Shown: positions 51,012-59,903 of the stretch, piece after piece
Position numbering within the stretch: the first letter of the stretch is position 1
Layout of the letters: each line of letters begins with the position of its first letter
DNA from: Flavobacteriaceae bacterium 3519-10
GTDB taxonomy: Bacteria > Bacteroidota > Bacteroidia > Flavobacteriales > Weeksellaceae
Assembly (NCBI GenBank): GCA_000023725.1
Contig: CP001673.1
Location: forward strand, 2,704,103-2,768,102
Length of the DNA: 64,000 nt
Direction of reading: 5' to 3'
The notes under the pieces: generated by a model
The model's database searches: none
Seen by the model: the letters and a program-made list of their open reading frames with translations, nothing else
Told to the model about the DNA's origin: nothing
Program-made: the position numbers and the translations under genes

Positions 51012-51746
51012 TTAATTATTTATATTTTTATACTTATTTTTTGAAGGTTTATCATCATCATGTACCGGATCCTGATCTGCGTTATTAATGATGAGAACAA
51101 TTTCACCTTTTAAAGTTTTGCTTTTGGAAAAATCAATTAACTCATTGATTGTTCCTCTTTTAGTTTCTTCAAATTTCTTAGAAATTTCGCGGCTCAAACT
51201 TACTTTGGTTTCTTCGCCGAAAAACTCTTTAATCTGTTCTAAAGTCGTGTTGATCTTGTGTGGACTTTCATACAACACAATGGTTCTTTTCTCTTCAGCA
51301 AGTTGCTTAAGTTTTGTCTGCCTTCCTTTTTTTTGAGGCAGAAAGCCCGCAAAAAGAAATTCGTTGTTTGGCAGACCTGAAACTACCAATGCCGGCACGA
51401 AGGCTGTAGCACCGGGCAGGCAAACCATTTCAATATCTTCTTCAGCGCCCGCTCTGGCCAGCAAGTAACCGGGATCGGAAATTCCGGGCGTGCCGGCGTC
51501 GGTGATGATCGCGATATTCTGTCCGCTTTTAAGGTCTTCAATCACCTTCTGCGTCGTCTGATGCTCGTTATGCAGGTGATAGGACTTCAGCGGTTTTGAA
51601 ATTTCGTAATGTTTAAGCAGAAAGCCCGAAGTTCTGGTGTCTTCGCACAGAATATAATCTACTTCCTTCAGCACCTTTACGGCTCTGAAGGTCATATCTT
51701 CAAGGTTGCCAACAGGTGTTGGAACGAAATATAAAATTCCCGGCAT
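51012..51746 (-). CDS. rsmI: 16S rRNA 2'-O-ribose C1402 methyltransferase RsmI
   Basis: RsmI methylates C1402 of 16S rRNA in the decoding centre. The 244-residue protein opens LYFVPTPVGNLEDMTFRAVKVLKEVDYILCEDTRTSGFLL and shows the SAM-binding TDAGTPGISDPG loop near 80-90, a GLPNNEFLFAGFLP region and the E-S-P-H-K motif. A Lys/Asn-rich tail (KPSNKYKN-like) ends it. It lies between murC-like and fabG genes; the three probably share one unit. Confidence 0.94.
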   Translation of the reverse strand: MPGILYFVPTPVGNLEDMTFRAVKVLKEVDYILCEDTRTSGFLLKHYEISKPLKSYHLHNEHQTTQKVIEDLKSGQNIAIITDAGTPGISDPGYLLARAGAEEDIEMVCLPGATAFVPALVVSGLPNNEFLFAGFLPQKKGRQTKLKQLAEEKRTIVLYESPHKINTTLEQIKEFFGEETKVSLSREISKKFEETKRGTINELIDFSKSKTLKGEIVLIINNADQDPVHDDDKPSKNKYKNINN

Positions 51747-51788
51747 ATTTTTAAGGTAATCTCGGAAGGTTTTAAACCCTTAAAGATT

Positions 51789-53165
51789 TTATAATGTTTC
51801 AAATAAATTAGTGCAAAACTCCTCCAATCCGGGATCCCGCGCGCCCATCAACAGCAATACCGTACCCGGCGTAAGTTTCGGCCGTAAAGCTTCAAGCAGA
51901 TTGTTTCGGTCTTCGACGAAGCTGGCGTTTTTACCTTTCATTCTGATGTCTTCAACAAGGTCGTTTGCAGAAATATCTTTCACTGCCGTGCCACCCGCAT
52001 AGAAAATTTCGCTCATCCAGATTTCGTCCTGTTGTCTTAGTGCTTCAGCGATTTCTTCAACAAAATCATTCCGCAAAAACCTGGTAGGCCCGTAACCATG
52101 GGGCTGAAACCATGCGATAACTTTATCCGCAAGAGGCTGGCAGGCTCTGATCGAAGCGGCACATTTCGCGGGATTGTGCGCATAATCATCAATGACCCAC
52201 ACGCCGTTTTTCTGTCCCAAAATCTGGTGTCGGCGGTAAATTCCTTCATATTTTGCAAGACTTTCAGCGCTTGTGTTTAAATCTACGCCAATCTGATGGG
52301 CCACGGCAATTGCCGCAGCAGCATTTTCGACACTGTGTCTTCCGAGCGAGTTCATTTTAAACTTCTGACCACGGAGTTCAAATGTCATTAAAAGTCCGTC
52401 CTGCTTAAAATTTTCAGCGGAATACCCCGCATTGGCATCTTCGAATCCAAAATCGTTTGCCGCATTCGCAGACAACGATTTAGCAAGTGTATTCGATTGG
52501 TTTACAACAAATAAGCTGTTTGTATTACTTTTAAATTCAGAGAATAACGTAATCAATTCGTCTATTTCCTGATGGTCTTTGTCGATATTCAGCAAGAGGC
52601 CAATTTCAGGCTGATATTGTATGATGGAACCGTCGCTTTCGTCAGCTTCAATGATGAGCCACTCACCTTTTCCAACGGCAGCATTTCCTATTTTTCCCTG
52701 CCGGATAATCGAAGTTAAACCAGCGCCCGAAATAATGCTGGGATCAAAACCTGCGTCGAGTAAAATCTGATATAACATCGCAGATGTTGTTGATTTACCG
52801 GAAGTTCCGCCCACTGCGATTGTCTTTTTGCTTTTTGCTATTGCGGCTAATAACTCACTTCGTTTAACAATCGGAATCCCTAATTCCCGGGCTTTCTGTA
52901 CCTCGAAAACTGTATCTTCGATGGCCGTTGAAACTACGATCAGATCGGTTTTTTCAGAGATTCCGCTCCCATCCTGCAAATGGCATTTTATCCCTTCGGC
53001 TTCTAACTGGTCCTTAGTTCTGTTGTATTCGTCGGGGTGAAAATATCGGTCGCTTCCACTTACATCTTTCCCAATTCCTTTGAGATACTGCGCTACAGCG
53101 CTCATCCCAACACCCGCGATTCCAATAAAGAAGACATCCTGAAATTCTTCGATAGTTTTAACCAT
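51789..53165 (-). CDS. MurC-like Mur ligase of uncertain substrate
   Basis: The 458-residue ATP-dependent amino-acid ligase has an N-terminal Rossmann domain (FFIGIAGVGMSAVAQYL, 12-28), a central ATPase with P-loop GGTSGKST (119-126), and a C-terminal Rossmann domain with DDYAHNPAK and MGARDPGLEEFC. It aligns with MurC in order and spacing, but the P-loop reads GTSGKST where MurC has GTHGKTT, and the DDYAHNP replaces DDYGHHP. Together with its position outside a cell-division cluster, this suggests a paralogue, perhaps of Mpl-type recycling or another ligation. I am sure of the family, not of the substrate. Confidence 0.75.
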   Translation of the reverse strand: MVKTIEEFQDVFFIGIAGVGMSAVAQYLKGIGKDVSGSDRYFHPDEYNRTKDQLEAEGIKCHLQDGSGISEKTDLIVVSTAIEDTVFEVQKARELGIPIVKRSELLAAIAKSKKTIAVGGTSGKSTTSAMLYQILLDAGFDPSIISGAGLTSIIRQGKIGNAAVGKGEWLIIEADESDGSIIQYQPEIGLLLNIDKDHQEIDELITLFSEFKSNTNSLFVVNQSNTLAKSLSANAANDFGFEDANAGYSAENFKQDGLLMTFELRGQKFKMNSLGRHSVENAAAAIAVAHQIGVDLNTSAESLAKYEGIYRRHQILGQKNGVWVIDDYAHNPAKCAASIRACQPLADKVIAWFQPHGYGPTRFLRNDFVEEIAEALRQQDEIWMSEIFYAGGTAVKDISANDLVEDIRMKGKNASFVEDRNNLLEALRPKLTPGTVLLLMGARDPGLEEFCTNLFETL

Positions 53166-53180
53166 TTAGCCCTTTAAAAG

Positions 53181-54146
53181 TTACATAAATTTATTTTCCA
53201 CAAGATTCCAGAGCCGCTGCGCATACTCATCAGCTTTCTTCCAGTCTTTTGCATAATAGAGCTCGCTAAGATATTGGCGAGCATCTTCGATGTTATCGAA
53301 TGAATTCAGTCGGGCTATTGCTTTGGTAAGTTCCGCTTCCTGTCCTTTGAAAAGCAGTTTGGTAAAGGCTACCTTATCATTCAGATCAAGCCGGAATTCG
53401 GTTCTCTTGCGTTGAGCCTCCATAAAGTCTGTCGGGATATTGCTCTTCACAATACTTCCCGTGTCGTGCCGGTTGTCTGCAGATTCGGTTTCGTCTTCAT
53501 ACAGTTTTTCAAGCGGATCGTCGTCAAACAGGTTTTGAACTGCCTTAAGTCCTTTAATATGAGCGAGTTTGAATTTCTTCTCGCTAGGGGTTAATGTTTC
53601 CGACCGTTCTATCTGATCCTGCGTAGGATGATCGGTTTCTTTTTTACTGAATTCTACGATTTGTCGCCGTCTTGCTTCAAGTTCCTGCTCTTTTTGTGCG
53701 ACACGGTCTTCGTACGCGACTTCCTGTGCAGCGTCATCGATCAGCTCTTCGAAATGCTCTGTTTCTGCTTCAGGTGATGTATTTGAAGATTCGGGAAATT
53801 CAGGCTCATTCTCAATTTCATTAATTTCATTGGTGAAAATCACTTCTTCCTCAATGCTTTCGTCATCCTGCGCCAAACCATCGAAATATCCATCATCTTC
53901 AGCGATCATTTCACGGTCATCAGAAAAGGTTAAATTCTGATGGTCAGCATCTTGCGAAGCATTGTTTTGTGCAAAGCTATCTTCGTTTTTATCGAGGATT
54001 CTTAAGAATGAAATCCGGTCCGCCAATTCTGAAGACAACTCCTGTTTAGTCATCAGTTCTTCAACTGAAGAAACCTTCGAAAGTGTCTCTAAAATAGTTT
54101 TCACTTCAAAGAATACTTTCTGCTGGAGGTTCTGAAAATTGGCCAT
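53181..54146 (-). CDS. Acidic protein of unknown function
   Basis: The 321-residue cytoplasmic protein has no signal peptide or membrane segment. An N-terminal helix (residues 1-55) precedes a long, very acidic low-complexity region (roughly 60-200, many E/D/S), then a basic-helical C-terminus that is best conserved in appearance: KVAFTKLLFKGQEAELTKAIARLNSFDNIEDARQYLSELYYAKDWKKADEYAQRLWNLVENKF. A tryptophan/tyrosine-rich end of this kind occurs in uncharacterised flavobacterial proteins. It lies 15 bp upstream of the MurC-like gene, so both likely share an operon. I do not recognise a function. Confidence 0.7.
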   Translation of the reverse strand: MANFQNLQQKVFFEVKTILETLSKVSSVEELMTKQELSSELADRISFLRILDKNEDSFAQNNASQDADHQNLTFSDDREMIAEDDGYFDGLAQDDESIEEEVIFTNEINEIENEPEFPESSNTSPEAETEHFEELIDDAAQEVAYEDRVAQKEQELEARRRQIVEFSKKETDHPTQDQIERSETLTPSEKKFKLAHIKGLKAVQNLFDDDPLEKLYEDETESADNRHDTGSIVKSNIPTDFMEAQRKRTEFRLDLNDKVAFTKLLFKGQEAELTKAIARLNSFDNIEDARQYLSELYYAKDWKKADEYAQRLWNLVENKFM

Positions 54147-54168
54147 GATAAAATCTATTAAATTTCCT

Positions 54169-54176
54169 TAATTTTG
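54169..54176 (+). promoter_or_regulatory. -7 box of the tdk operon
   Basis: TAATTTTG, an exact TAnnTTTG, 29 bp ahead of the tdk ATG. Confidence 0.45.
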
Positions 54177-54205
54177 AAGGCTGAATATCACGGCTAAATT
54201 AACAA

Positions 54206-54796
54206 ATGTTTTTAGAAAACACAATAAATCACGCAAAACAAAGCGGCTGGATGGAAGTAATCTGCGGCTCGATGTTTTCAGGAAAAACGGAGGAACTTAT
54301 CCGCAGGCTTCGGCGTGCTGAGATGGCCGGACAAAATGTTGAAATCTTCAAGCCGAAACTCGATACGCGGTATGCCGAAGAGGAAGTGGTATCGCATAAC
54401 CAAAACAAGATCCGCAGCACACCGGTCGAAAGCCCCAACGAAATCTTACTGCTGGGTTCAACCTGTGATGTAGTAGGAATTGATGAAGCGCAGTTTTTTG
54501 ACGAAAGCATTGTTGAAGTTGCTAATAAACTGGCTAACAGCGGAATACGCGTGGTAATTGCGGGCCTCGACATGGATTTTATGGGACGACCGTTCGGGCC
54601 GATTCCGAACCTCATGGCCACCGCCGAATATGTAACGAAAGTGCATGCGATCTGTAGACGTACCGGGAATCTGGCAAACCACTCGATGCGGATCACTGCA
54701 GGAAATGATCTGGTACAGCTGGGCGAAACCGAAAGCTACGAAGCAGTAAGCAGAAAAGTTTTCAACGAGGAATTTCTAAACACTCAAAGTAAGTGA
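54206..54796 (+). CDS. tdk: Thymidine kinase
   Basis: Type II thymidine kinase phosphorylates deoxythymidine in the salvage path. The 196-residue sequence has Walker [13 protein letters not shown] near 21, the DEAQFFD Walker B near 93, and a conserved C-terminal [15 protein letters not shown] with the Y/R residues of the lasso loop. Only one of the usual zinc-site cysteines is evident (CRR). It begins the tdk-murF/alr-patatin-ybeY run. Its TGA overlaps the following GTG start (GTGA), so the next gene is likely coupled. Confidence 0.93.
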   Translation: MFLENTINHAKQSGWMEVICGSMFSGKTEELIRRLRRAEMAGQNVEIFKPKLDTRYAEEEVVSHNQNKIRSTPVESPNEILLLGSTCDVVGIDEAQFFDESIVEVANKLANSGIRVVIAGLDMDFMGRPFGPIPNLMATAEYVTKVHAICRRTGNLANHSMRITAGNDLVQLGETESYEAVSRKVFNEEFLNTQSK

Positions 54797-57234
54797 ATTA
54801 CACTACCCTACAACTCTCGGAAATAACGGGTTCAGAATTAATCGGTGACGGAAAATTATGTGTAACAGGCATGGCCTACGACAGCCGAAACATATTCAGT
54901 CCTTTAAACACGGCCTTTCTTGCAATAAATACGGCGAAAAATTCCGGCGAAAAATACATCACTTCAGCAATTGAAAAAGGAATCTCAGTTGTTATATCCC
55001 AACACAGGATAGAATCTGAAACAGATGTAACCTGGATTATTGTAGAAGACTCGCTGAAGTTTATTCAGAAACTGGCTAAATATCATTTCGCGCAGTTTAC
55101 GCTGAAGACCACTATCGGAATCACAGGCAGCAATGGAAAGACAATTGTCAAAGAATGGCTCTACCAGAGTCTTTTTGATGAGTTTATCACCGTTAAGAGT
55201 CCTAAAAGTTTCAATTCACAGCTTGGTTTGCCGCTCTCCCTATTAAAAGTTTCGGCACGTGATGAAATAGGGATTTTTGAGGTTGGCATTTCGAAGCCGT
55301 CAGAAATGGAGCGCTTGGCGGATATTTTCAAGCCACAAATCGGAGTTTTGACCCACATCGGTCCGGCCCACGAATCAAACTTTGAAAACCAGAAACAACT
55401 TATTGAGGAAAAAATCAAACTATTCAGCGATTCTGATGTTATCCTTTTTAATGGGGATAATTTATTGGTTCACAGTTTAATAACTGAAAGATATTCAAGT
55501 AAAAAATTAATATCATACGGATTTGAAACGCATAATGATATCTTCATTAAATCCAGTCCGAAAGAGGGCGATCTCAGTATTGTATATTTTGGGGAAGAGT
55601 TTAATCTGCCTGCCCAACGGCGTGATGAAGCCACTTTAAACAATGCGCTTTGCGTTATCGCAGTTCTGAAAGTTTTGGGTTTCTCCACCGATATTATCAG
55701 GGAGAAAATAAATATGCTGAAACCGGTCGAAATGCGTCTTGAAAGCGTGAAAGGCTTACGTAACAATCTGATTATTAATGATTATTATAATTTAGACCTC
55801 GATTCGCTAAAGATTGCTTTTCAGTTCATTAATGAATATAACAAGCCGGCTAAGACGCTGGTTCTCACAGATTTTGTGGAAGGAAAAGAGACAACTCTGT
55901 TATATCAAACGGTTTCAAACCTTACCAATCAACAAAAATTTCAACATGTTTTTTTAATTGGCGACGAAATAACGAAGTATAGCGAGCTTTTTGAAGGTGA
56001 TGTTGCAGTATTTAACAATACCACCCAACTCATTGAAAGTCATTATCTTGATTCCGTCGAAAATGAGTTAATTTTGCTCAAGGGCGCCCGGAAATTTGAA
56101 ATCGAGAAGGTGAAAGACCATCTGGAGCTCCAGAAACACGACACCGTATTGGAGGTAAATCTAAATGCTGTTCTTCATAATATTAATGTGCATAAATCAC
56201 TTCTGAAACCAAAAACCAAAATGATGGCGATGGTAAAAGCGTATTCCTATGGGCTTGGCGGCTATGAAATTGCAGAGTTTCTGCAGCATCATCATATTGA
56301 TTATTTGGGAGTTGCCTATGCTGATGAAGGCGCAGATTTAAGAAAAAACGGAATTTCTGTACCGATTATGGTCATGAATCCCGAGCAACACAGCTACGAC
56401 AGTATTATTGAGCATCACCTTGAGCCCGAAATATATAGTTTCCGCGTGCTCGATCTGTTTAATCAACAGCTTATTCGCAAAGGCGCGGACAAAGATTACC
56501 CGATCCACATAAAACTGGAAACCGGGATGAACAGGCTTGGGTTTCGAGAGGATGAAATCGATGAACTCGCCGCCAGACTCGCTAAAATGGATGTGAAGGT
56601 AGCTTCGGTATTCAGCCATTTGTCGACTGCCGATTCCGAAGAAGAGCACAACTATACGATGCATCAGATTGAGAAGTTCCAGAGCATTTCCACACGCTTA
56701 GCTGAAAAGCTAAAATACGAGCCGATAAGGCACATACTCAACTCTTCAGGAATTGCCAATTACGCTGATTATCAATTCGAAATGGTAAGAATCGGGATTG
56801 GAATGGTTGGAATTACATCAAATGAGCAGATTAAAAACCAGCTGCGGAATGTGGTGAGTTTTAAATCTGTGATTTCGCAGATATCGGAAATTAATGCCGG
56901 CGACAGTGTGGGCTACGACAGAAAATACAAAGCCACGAAAAGGACGCGGATCGCTACCATTCCTGTCGGTTACGCAGACGGTGTACCTAGAATGATCGGG
57001 AACGGCATCGGACACGTAAGCATCAGCGGAAATTTATATCCGATCGTTGGTAATATCTGTATGGATATGATGATGGTAGAAGTTGGTGATTCATCTGCAA
57101 AGGAAGGTGATGAAGTGATTATATTTAATTCTAAACCTTCGCTTGCTGAATTTTCGGATTATTGTAAAACAATTCCATACGAAGTTCTTACGTCAATCTC
57201 GAGACGAGTAAAACGGGTTTACATAAAAGATTAA
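54793..57234 (+). CDS. Bifunctional MurF ligase/alanine racemase fusion
   Basis: The 813-residue fusion joins two steps of the D-Ala path: alanine racemase makes D-Ala, and MurF adds D-Ala-D-Ala to the UDP-MurNAc-tripeptide. The N-terminal 440 residues are MurF (N-terminal substrate domain; P-loop GITGSNGKT at 109-117; C-terminal Mur domain); the last 365 are PLP alanine racemase with [10 protein letters not shown] (PLP lysine near 481) and a catalytic tyrosine in SVGYDRKYK near 707. The GTG start (54793-54795) overlaps the tdk stop. The fusion is frequent in Bacteroidota. One oddity is Ile after GKT (Thr in many MurF), which I believe is also seen in relatives. Confidence 0.93.
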   Translation: MNYTTLQLSEITGSELIGDGKLCVTGMAYDSRNIFSPLNTAFLAINTAKNSGEKYITSAIEKGISVVISQHRIESETDVTWIIVEDSLKFIQKLAKYHFAQFTLKTTIGITGSNGKTIVKEWLYQSLFDEFITVKSPKSFNSQLGLPLSLLKVSARDEIGIFEVGISKPSEMERLADIFKPQIGVLTHIGPAHESNFENQKQLIEEKIKLFSDSDVILFNGDNLLVHSLITERYSSKKLISYGFETHNDIFIKSSPKEGDLSIVYFGEEFNLPAQRRDEATLNNALCVIAVLKVLGFSTDIIREKINMLKPVEMRLESVKGLRNNLIINDYYNLDLDSLKIAFQFINEYNKPAKTLVLTDFVEGKETTLLYQTVSNLTNQQKFQHVFLIGDEITKYSELFEGDVAVFNNTTQLIESHYLDSVENELILLKGARKFEIEKVKDHLELQKHDTVLEVNLNAVLHNINVHKSLLKPKTKMMAMVKAYSYGLGGYEIAEFLQHHHIDYLGVAYADEGADLRKNGISVPIMVMNPEQHSYDSIIEHHLEPEIYSFRVLDLFNQQLIRKGADKDYPIHIKLETGMNRLGFREDEIDELAARLAKMDVKVASVFSHLSTADSEEEHNYTMHQIEKFQSISTRLAEKLKYEPIRHILNSSGIANYADYQFEMVRIGIGMVGITSNEQIKNQLRNVVSFKSVISQISEINAGDSVGYDRKYKATKRTRIATIPVGYADGVPRMIGNGIGHVSISGNLYPIVGNICMDMMMVEVGDSSAKEGDEVIIFNSKPSLAEFSDYCKTIPYEVLTSISRRVKRVYIKD

Positions 57235-59400
57235 ATGAAAAAATTACATGCATTTTTCCTGGTCCTACTCCTGAATTTCACATTGCACGCGCAGGTGAAG
57301 CAAGGTTTAGTAATTCCTAAAAATCCGAAGGTCGGCCTCTCGCTTTCGGGTGGAGGTGCAAAAGGTTTTGCCCACATTGGTGTCTTAAAGGTGTTGGATT
57401 CTCTCGGCATCAAGGTAGATTACATTTCGGGCACGAGCATGGGCGCTATTGTAGGCGGTTTATACGCATCCGGTTATACGGGCAAGGAAATTGAGAAAAT
57501 AGTACTGAATACCGACTTCTACAACATCATAGCCAACGAAAAAACCCGCGAAGAAAGTACATTCTTCAACAAAAGCGTCGACAAATATATTCTTACAATC
57601 CCCGTTAAAGACGGTAAGGTAAATGTATTGCCAAAAGCAATTTCCACAGGTCAAAAAAATATATATCTGCTGAAAGAGCTTTTCAAAAATGTATCCACAA
57701 TCACCGATTTTTCAAAACTACCGATTCCTTTTATGTGCGTTGCCACAAACCTCGAAAGCGGCAAGACCGAGGTTTTCGAGAAGGGAGATCTCGTAAGTGC
57801 AATTATGGCCAGTTCTGCATTTCCTTCGTTAATGGATCCGGTAAAAATCAATGATTCGCTGTACATTGACGGTGCAATGACGATCAATTACCCAAGTAAA
57901 CCCCTTAAAGACAAGGGAATACATATCGTTATCGGTGTAGACCTTAGTCAGGGGCTCGCCAACCGCGATAATCTCGGAAGTGCAATCGCGATTCTAAACC
58001 AGGTGATTGATTTCGGTATTCAGAAAGAAACTGTTAATCAGTATCAATACACGGATATCAACATACGCCCGGATCTTACGGGTATGACGTCCACAAGTTA
58101 TGGGTCAACCAAATCTATCCTCGATTCCGGATATGCCGAAGCCACCAAGTACGTAGAGCCACTTTCGTTGCTCCCAAAGAGGAAACAGGAACTTCTACGG
58201 GCTCCGATGAATTCTCTTTATTCAAATGTTTATAAGATCGACAGCCTGATACTCGAGAACAATCATATATTTTCGGAGAACTATGTATCGGGTAAGATGC
58301 ATCTGCGCCTGCCCGCACTGCTGACCTATGGCGGTGTCAACAAGATGGTAGACAGGCTTTATTCAACAAACAACTATAGCCTGATCAATTACGATATTAT
58401 CCAACAAAACGAAAAGAGTTATCTTAAACTGACGGTTACCGAAGATGATACGCGGTTTTTTCTGAGGTTCGGTCTGCACTATGACGAAGTTTTTAAAACC
58501 GGTTTGCTGCTTAATGCTACCGCGAAACGCCTGCTCGTGCGTAATTCCACGGTTTCTTTAGACGTGGTAGTAGGAGATAAAGCGCGCTTTTACCTAAATT
58601 ATTTTATAGATAATGGTTATATCCCTGGTTTCGGCCTGTACGCATCGGGAATGTCGCTTGATCTTAATGACAGCGACGGAAATATCTCGTCCCAGTGGAA
58701 CTGGTTTAGAAACGAAGCTTTTATACAGTCTGTATGGCGCGATAAATATGCAATTGGTGGCGGGATAAGCCATGATTATTTTGAAGCAAAACCCGCGGGA
58801 GAAGCCGGTTTCTCACAGTCCGGAAATTTTATCAATCCATATGCTTTTATTAAAAGTGATACACAGGATGATAAAAATTTCCCCTCAAAAGGACTCCTTC
58901 TTAGTGCGGAAGGAAAATTTATGGACGTACTGAATGACGCGCAGGACGGGCAGACCTTCCAGACAAAAATTACGACGCAGATAAACTTCCCCATTACAAG
59001 CTGGTTTACCTATCGCTTAGGACTTTTCGGTGGTTTTACAATTGGTGAAAGCATTCCTGATTACTATCTCTACCGGATTGGCGGTATTTTCGAGCAGAAT
59101 CTTGGCAATTTTGTAAAGTTTGCCGGCTACGAATTTGGTCAGCTCAGTGCGAGAAACATTCTTACAGCCAACAATACGCTGCAGTTCAATGTGTATAACA
59201 ACTATTATGTTGATGCGCATGTAAACATTGCTAACCTGTTTGATAATATTCAGGTCGACGATATCGTTCATATTTCAGAATCTGCAGCCGGTGTTTCAGC
59301 GGGCTTAAAATCGACATTCGGGCAGATTAAGTTTAATTACAGCAGATCTATTAACCGCAAGAATAATGCGTTCAGCGTGATTCTTGGCCATTGGTTTTAA
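57235..59400 (+). CDS. Patatin-like phospholipase with C-terminal outer-membrane barrel
   Basis: The 721-residue protein has a signal peptide (MKKLHAFFLVLLLNFTLHAQ), a patatin catalytic domain at about 30-330 and a BamA-like barrel (330-721), the architecture of the PlpD family of type V secretion (type Vd). The oxyanion hole is GGGAKG (39-44), the catalytic serine is Ser68 in GTSMG, and Asp212 stands in DGAMTIN. A POTRA-like segment near 330-390 precedes the barrel, which ends in ILGHWF. It should hydrolyse phospholipids at or outside the outer membrane. The start codon abuts the murF-alr stop, so the genes are cotranscribed. Confidence 0.9.
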   Translation: MKKLHAFFLVLLLNFTLHAQVKQGLVIPKNPKVGLSLSGGGAKGFAHIGVLKVLDSLGIKVDYISGTSMGAIVGGLYASGYTGKEIEKIVLNTDFYNIIANEKTREESTFFNKSVDKYILTIPVKDGKVNVLPKAISTGQKNIYLLKELFKNVSTITDFSKLPIPFMCVATNLESGKTEVFEKGDLVSAIMASSAFPSLMDPVKINDSLYIDGAMTINYPSKPLKDKGIHIVIGVDLSQGLANRDNLGSAIAILNQVIDFGIQKETVNQYQYTDINIRPDLTGMTSTSYGSTKSILDSGYAEATKYVEPLSLLPKRKQELLRAPMNSLYSNVYKIDSLILENNHIFSENYVSGKMHLRLPALLTYGGVNKMVDRLYSTNNYSLINYDIIQQNEKSYLKLTVTEDDTRFFLRFGLHYDEVFKTGLLLNATAKRLLVRNSTVSLDVVVGDKARFYLNYFIDNGYIPGFGLYASGMSLDLNDSDGNISSQWNWFRNEAFIQSVWRDKYAIGGGISHDYFEAKPAGEAGFSQSGNFINPYAFIKSDTQDDKNFPSKGLLLSAEGKFMDVLNDAQDGQTFQTKITTQINFPITSWFTYRLGLFGGFTIGESIPDYYLYRIGGIFEQNLGNFVKFAGYEFGQLSARNILTANNTLQFNVYNNYYVDAHVNIANLFDNIQVDDIVHISESAAGVSAGLKSTFGQIKFNYSRSINRKNNAFSVILGHWF

Positions 59401-59404
59401 GATA

Positions 59405-59812
59405 ATGATACATTTTTTCTTTGAAGACATCGATGAAATAGCCATTTCACCCGAGATCAAGCCTTGGCTTGAAAATTTACTTATTTCGGAAGGCAAAAAG
59501 CCCGGAGTCCTGAATTATGTTTTCTGTAGCGATGAATATCTGCTGAAAATAAACCGTGAATATTTAGACCATGACTATCTCACGGATATTATCACATTCG
59601 ACTACGTGAAGGGCAAAACAGTTTCAGGTGATATTTTTGTATCTTTGCACCGCATTTCTGAGAACGCCTTGCTTCATGATAATAGCTTTGATACAGAGCT
59701 CCTTAGGGTGACAGCACACGGCCTCTTACATCTTTGTGGATATAAGGATAAAACTGAGGTCGAAATCAGTGAAATGCGCAGTAAAGAAGACTTTTATATT
59801 AATCAATTTTAG
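59405..59812 (+). CDS. ybeY: Endoribonuclease YbeY
   Basis: YbeY is a single-strand RNase that matures 16S rRNA 3' ends and aids quality control. I start at ATG 59405 (135 residues, MIHFFFEDIDEIAIS), since the earlier ATG at 59384 lies within the patatin gene. The metal motif reads HGLLHLCGYKDK: the first two histidines fit H-G-x-L-H, but the third position of H-G-x-L-H-x-x-G-Y-D-H is K-D-K here. I believe this variant is common in Bacteroidota, so I do not take it as loss. Preceding D-Y-L-T-D-I-I-T-F-D is the usual substrate strand. Confidence 0.9.
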   Translation: MIHFFFEDIDEIAISPEIKPWLENLLISEGKKPGVLNYVFCSDEYLLKINREYLDHDYLTDIITFDYVKGKTVSGDIFVSLHRISENALLHDNSFDTELLRVTAHGLLHLCGYKDKTEVEISEMRSKEDFYINQF

Positions 59813-59868
59813 TCGTTCTGCTTTAATTTTTCATTGAAACTATTAACCAGAATCTAAAATCTTTCATA

Positions 59869-59886
59869 ATGTTTCACGTGAAACAT
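59869..59886. promoter_or_regulatory. parS-like palindrome 1
   Basis: ATGTTTCACGTGAAACAT is a perfect 18-bp palindrome whose core TGTTTCACGTGAAACA is identical to the classic Bacillus parS (ParB binding) consensus. It lies in the 91-bp gap between ybeY and mnmG. Function as a ParB-binding site is inferred from sequence identity. Confidence 0.8.
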
Positions 59887-59903
59887 ATACAAGTAATTTC
59901 AAA

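Noticed and set aside
54229..54696. 155-codon antisense ORF in tdk
   Set aside because: Shadow of the tdk frame; composition unlike a real protein.
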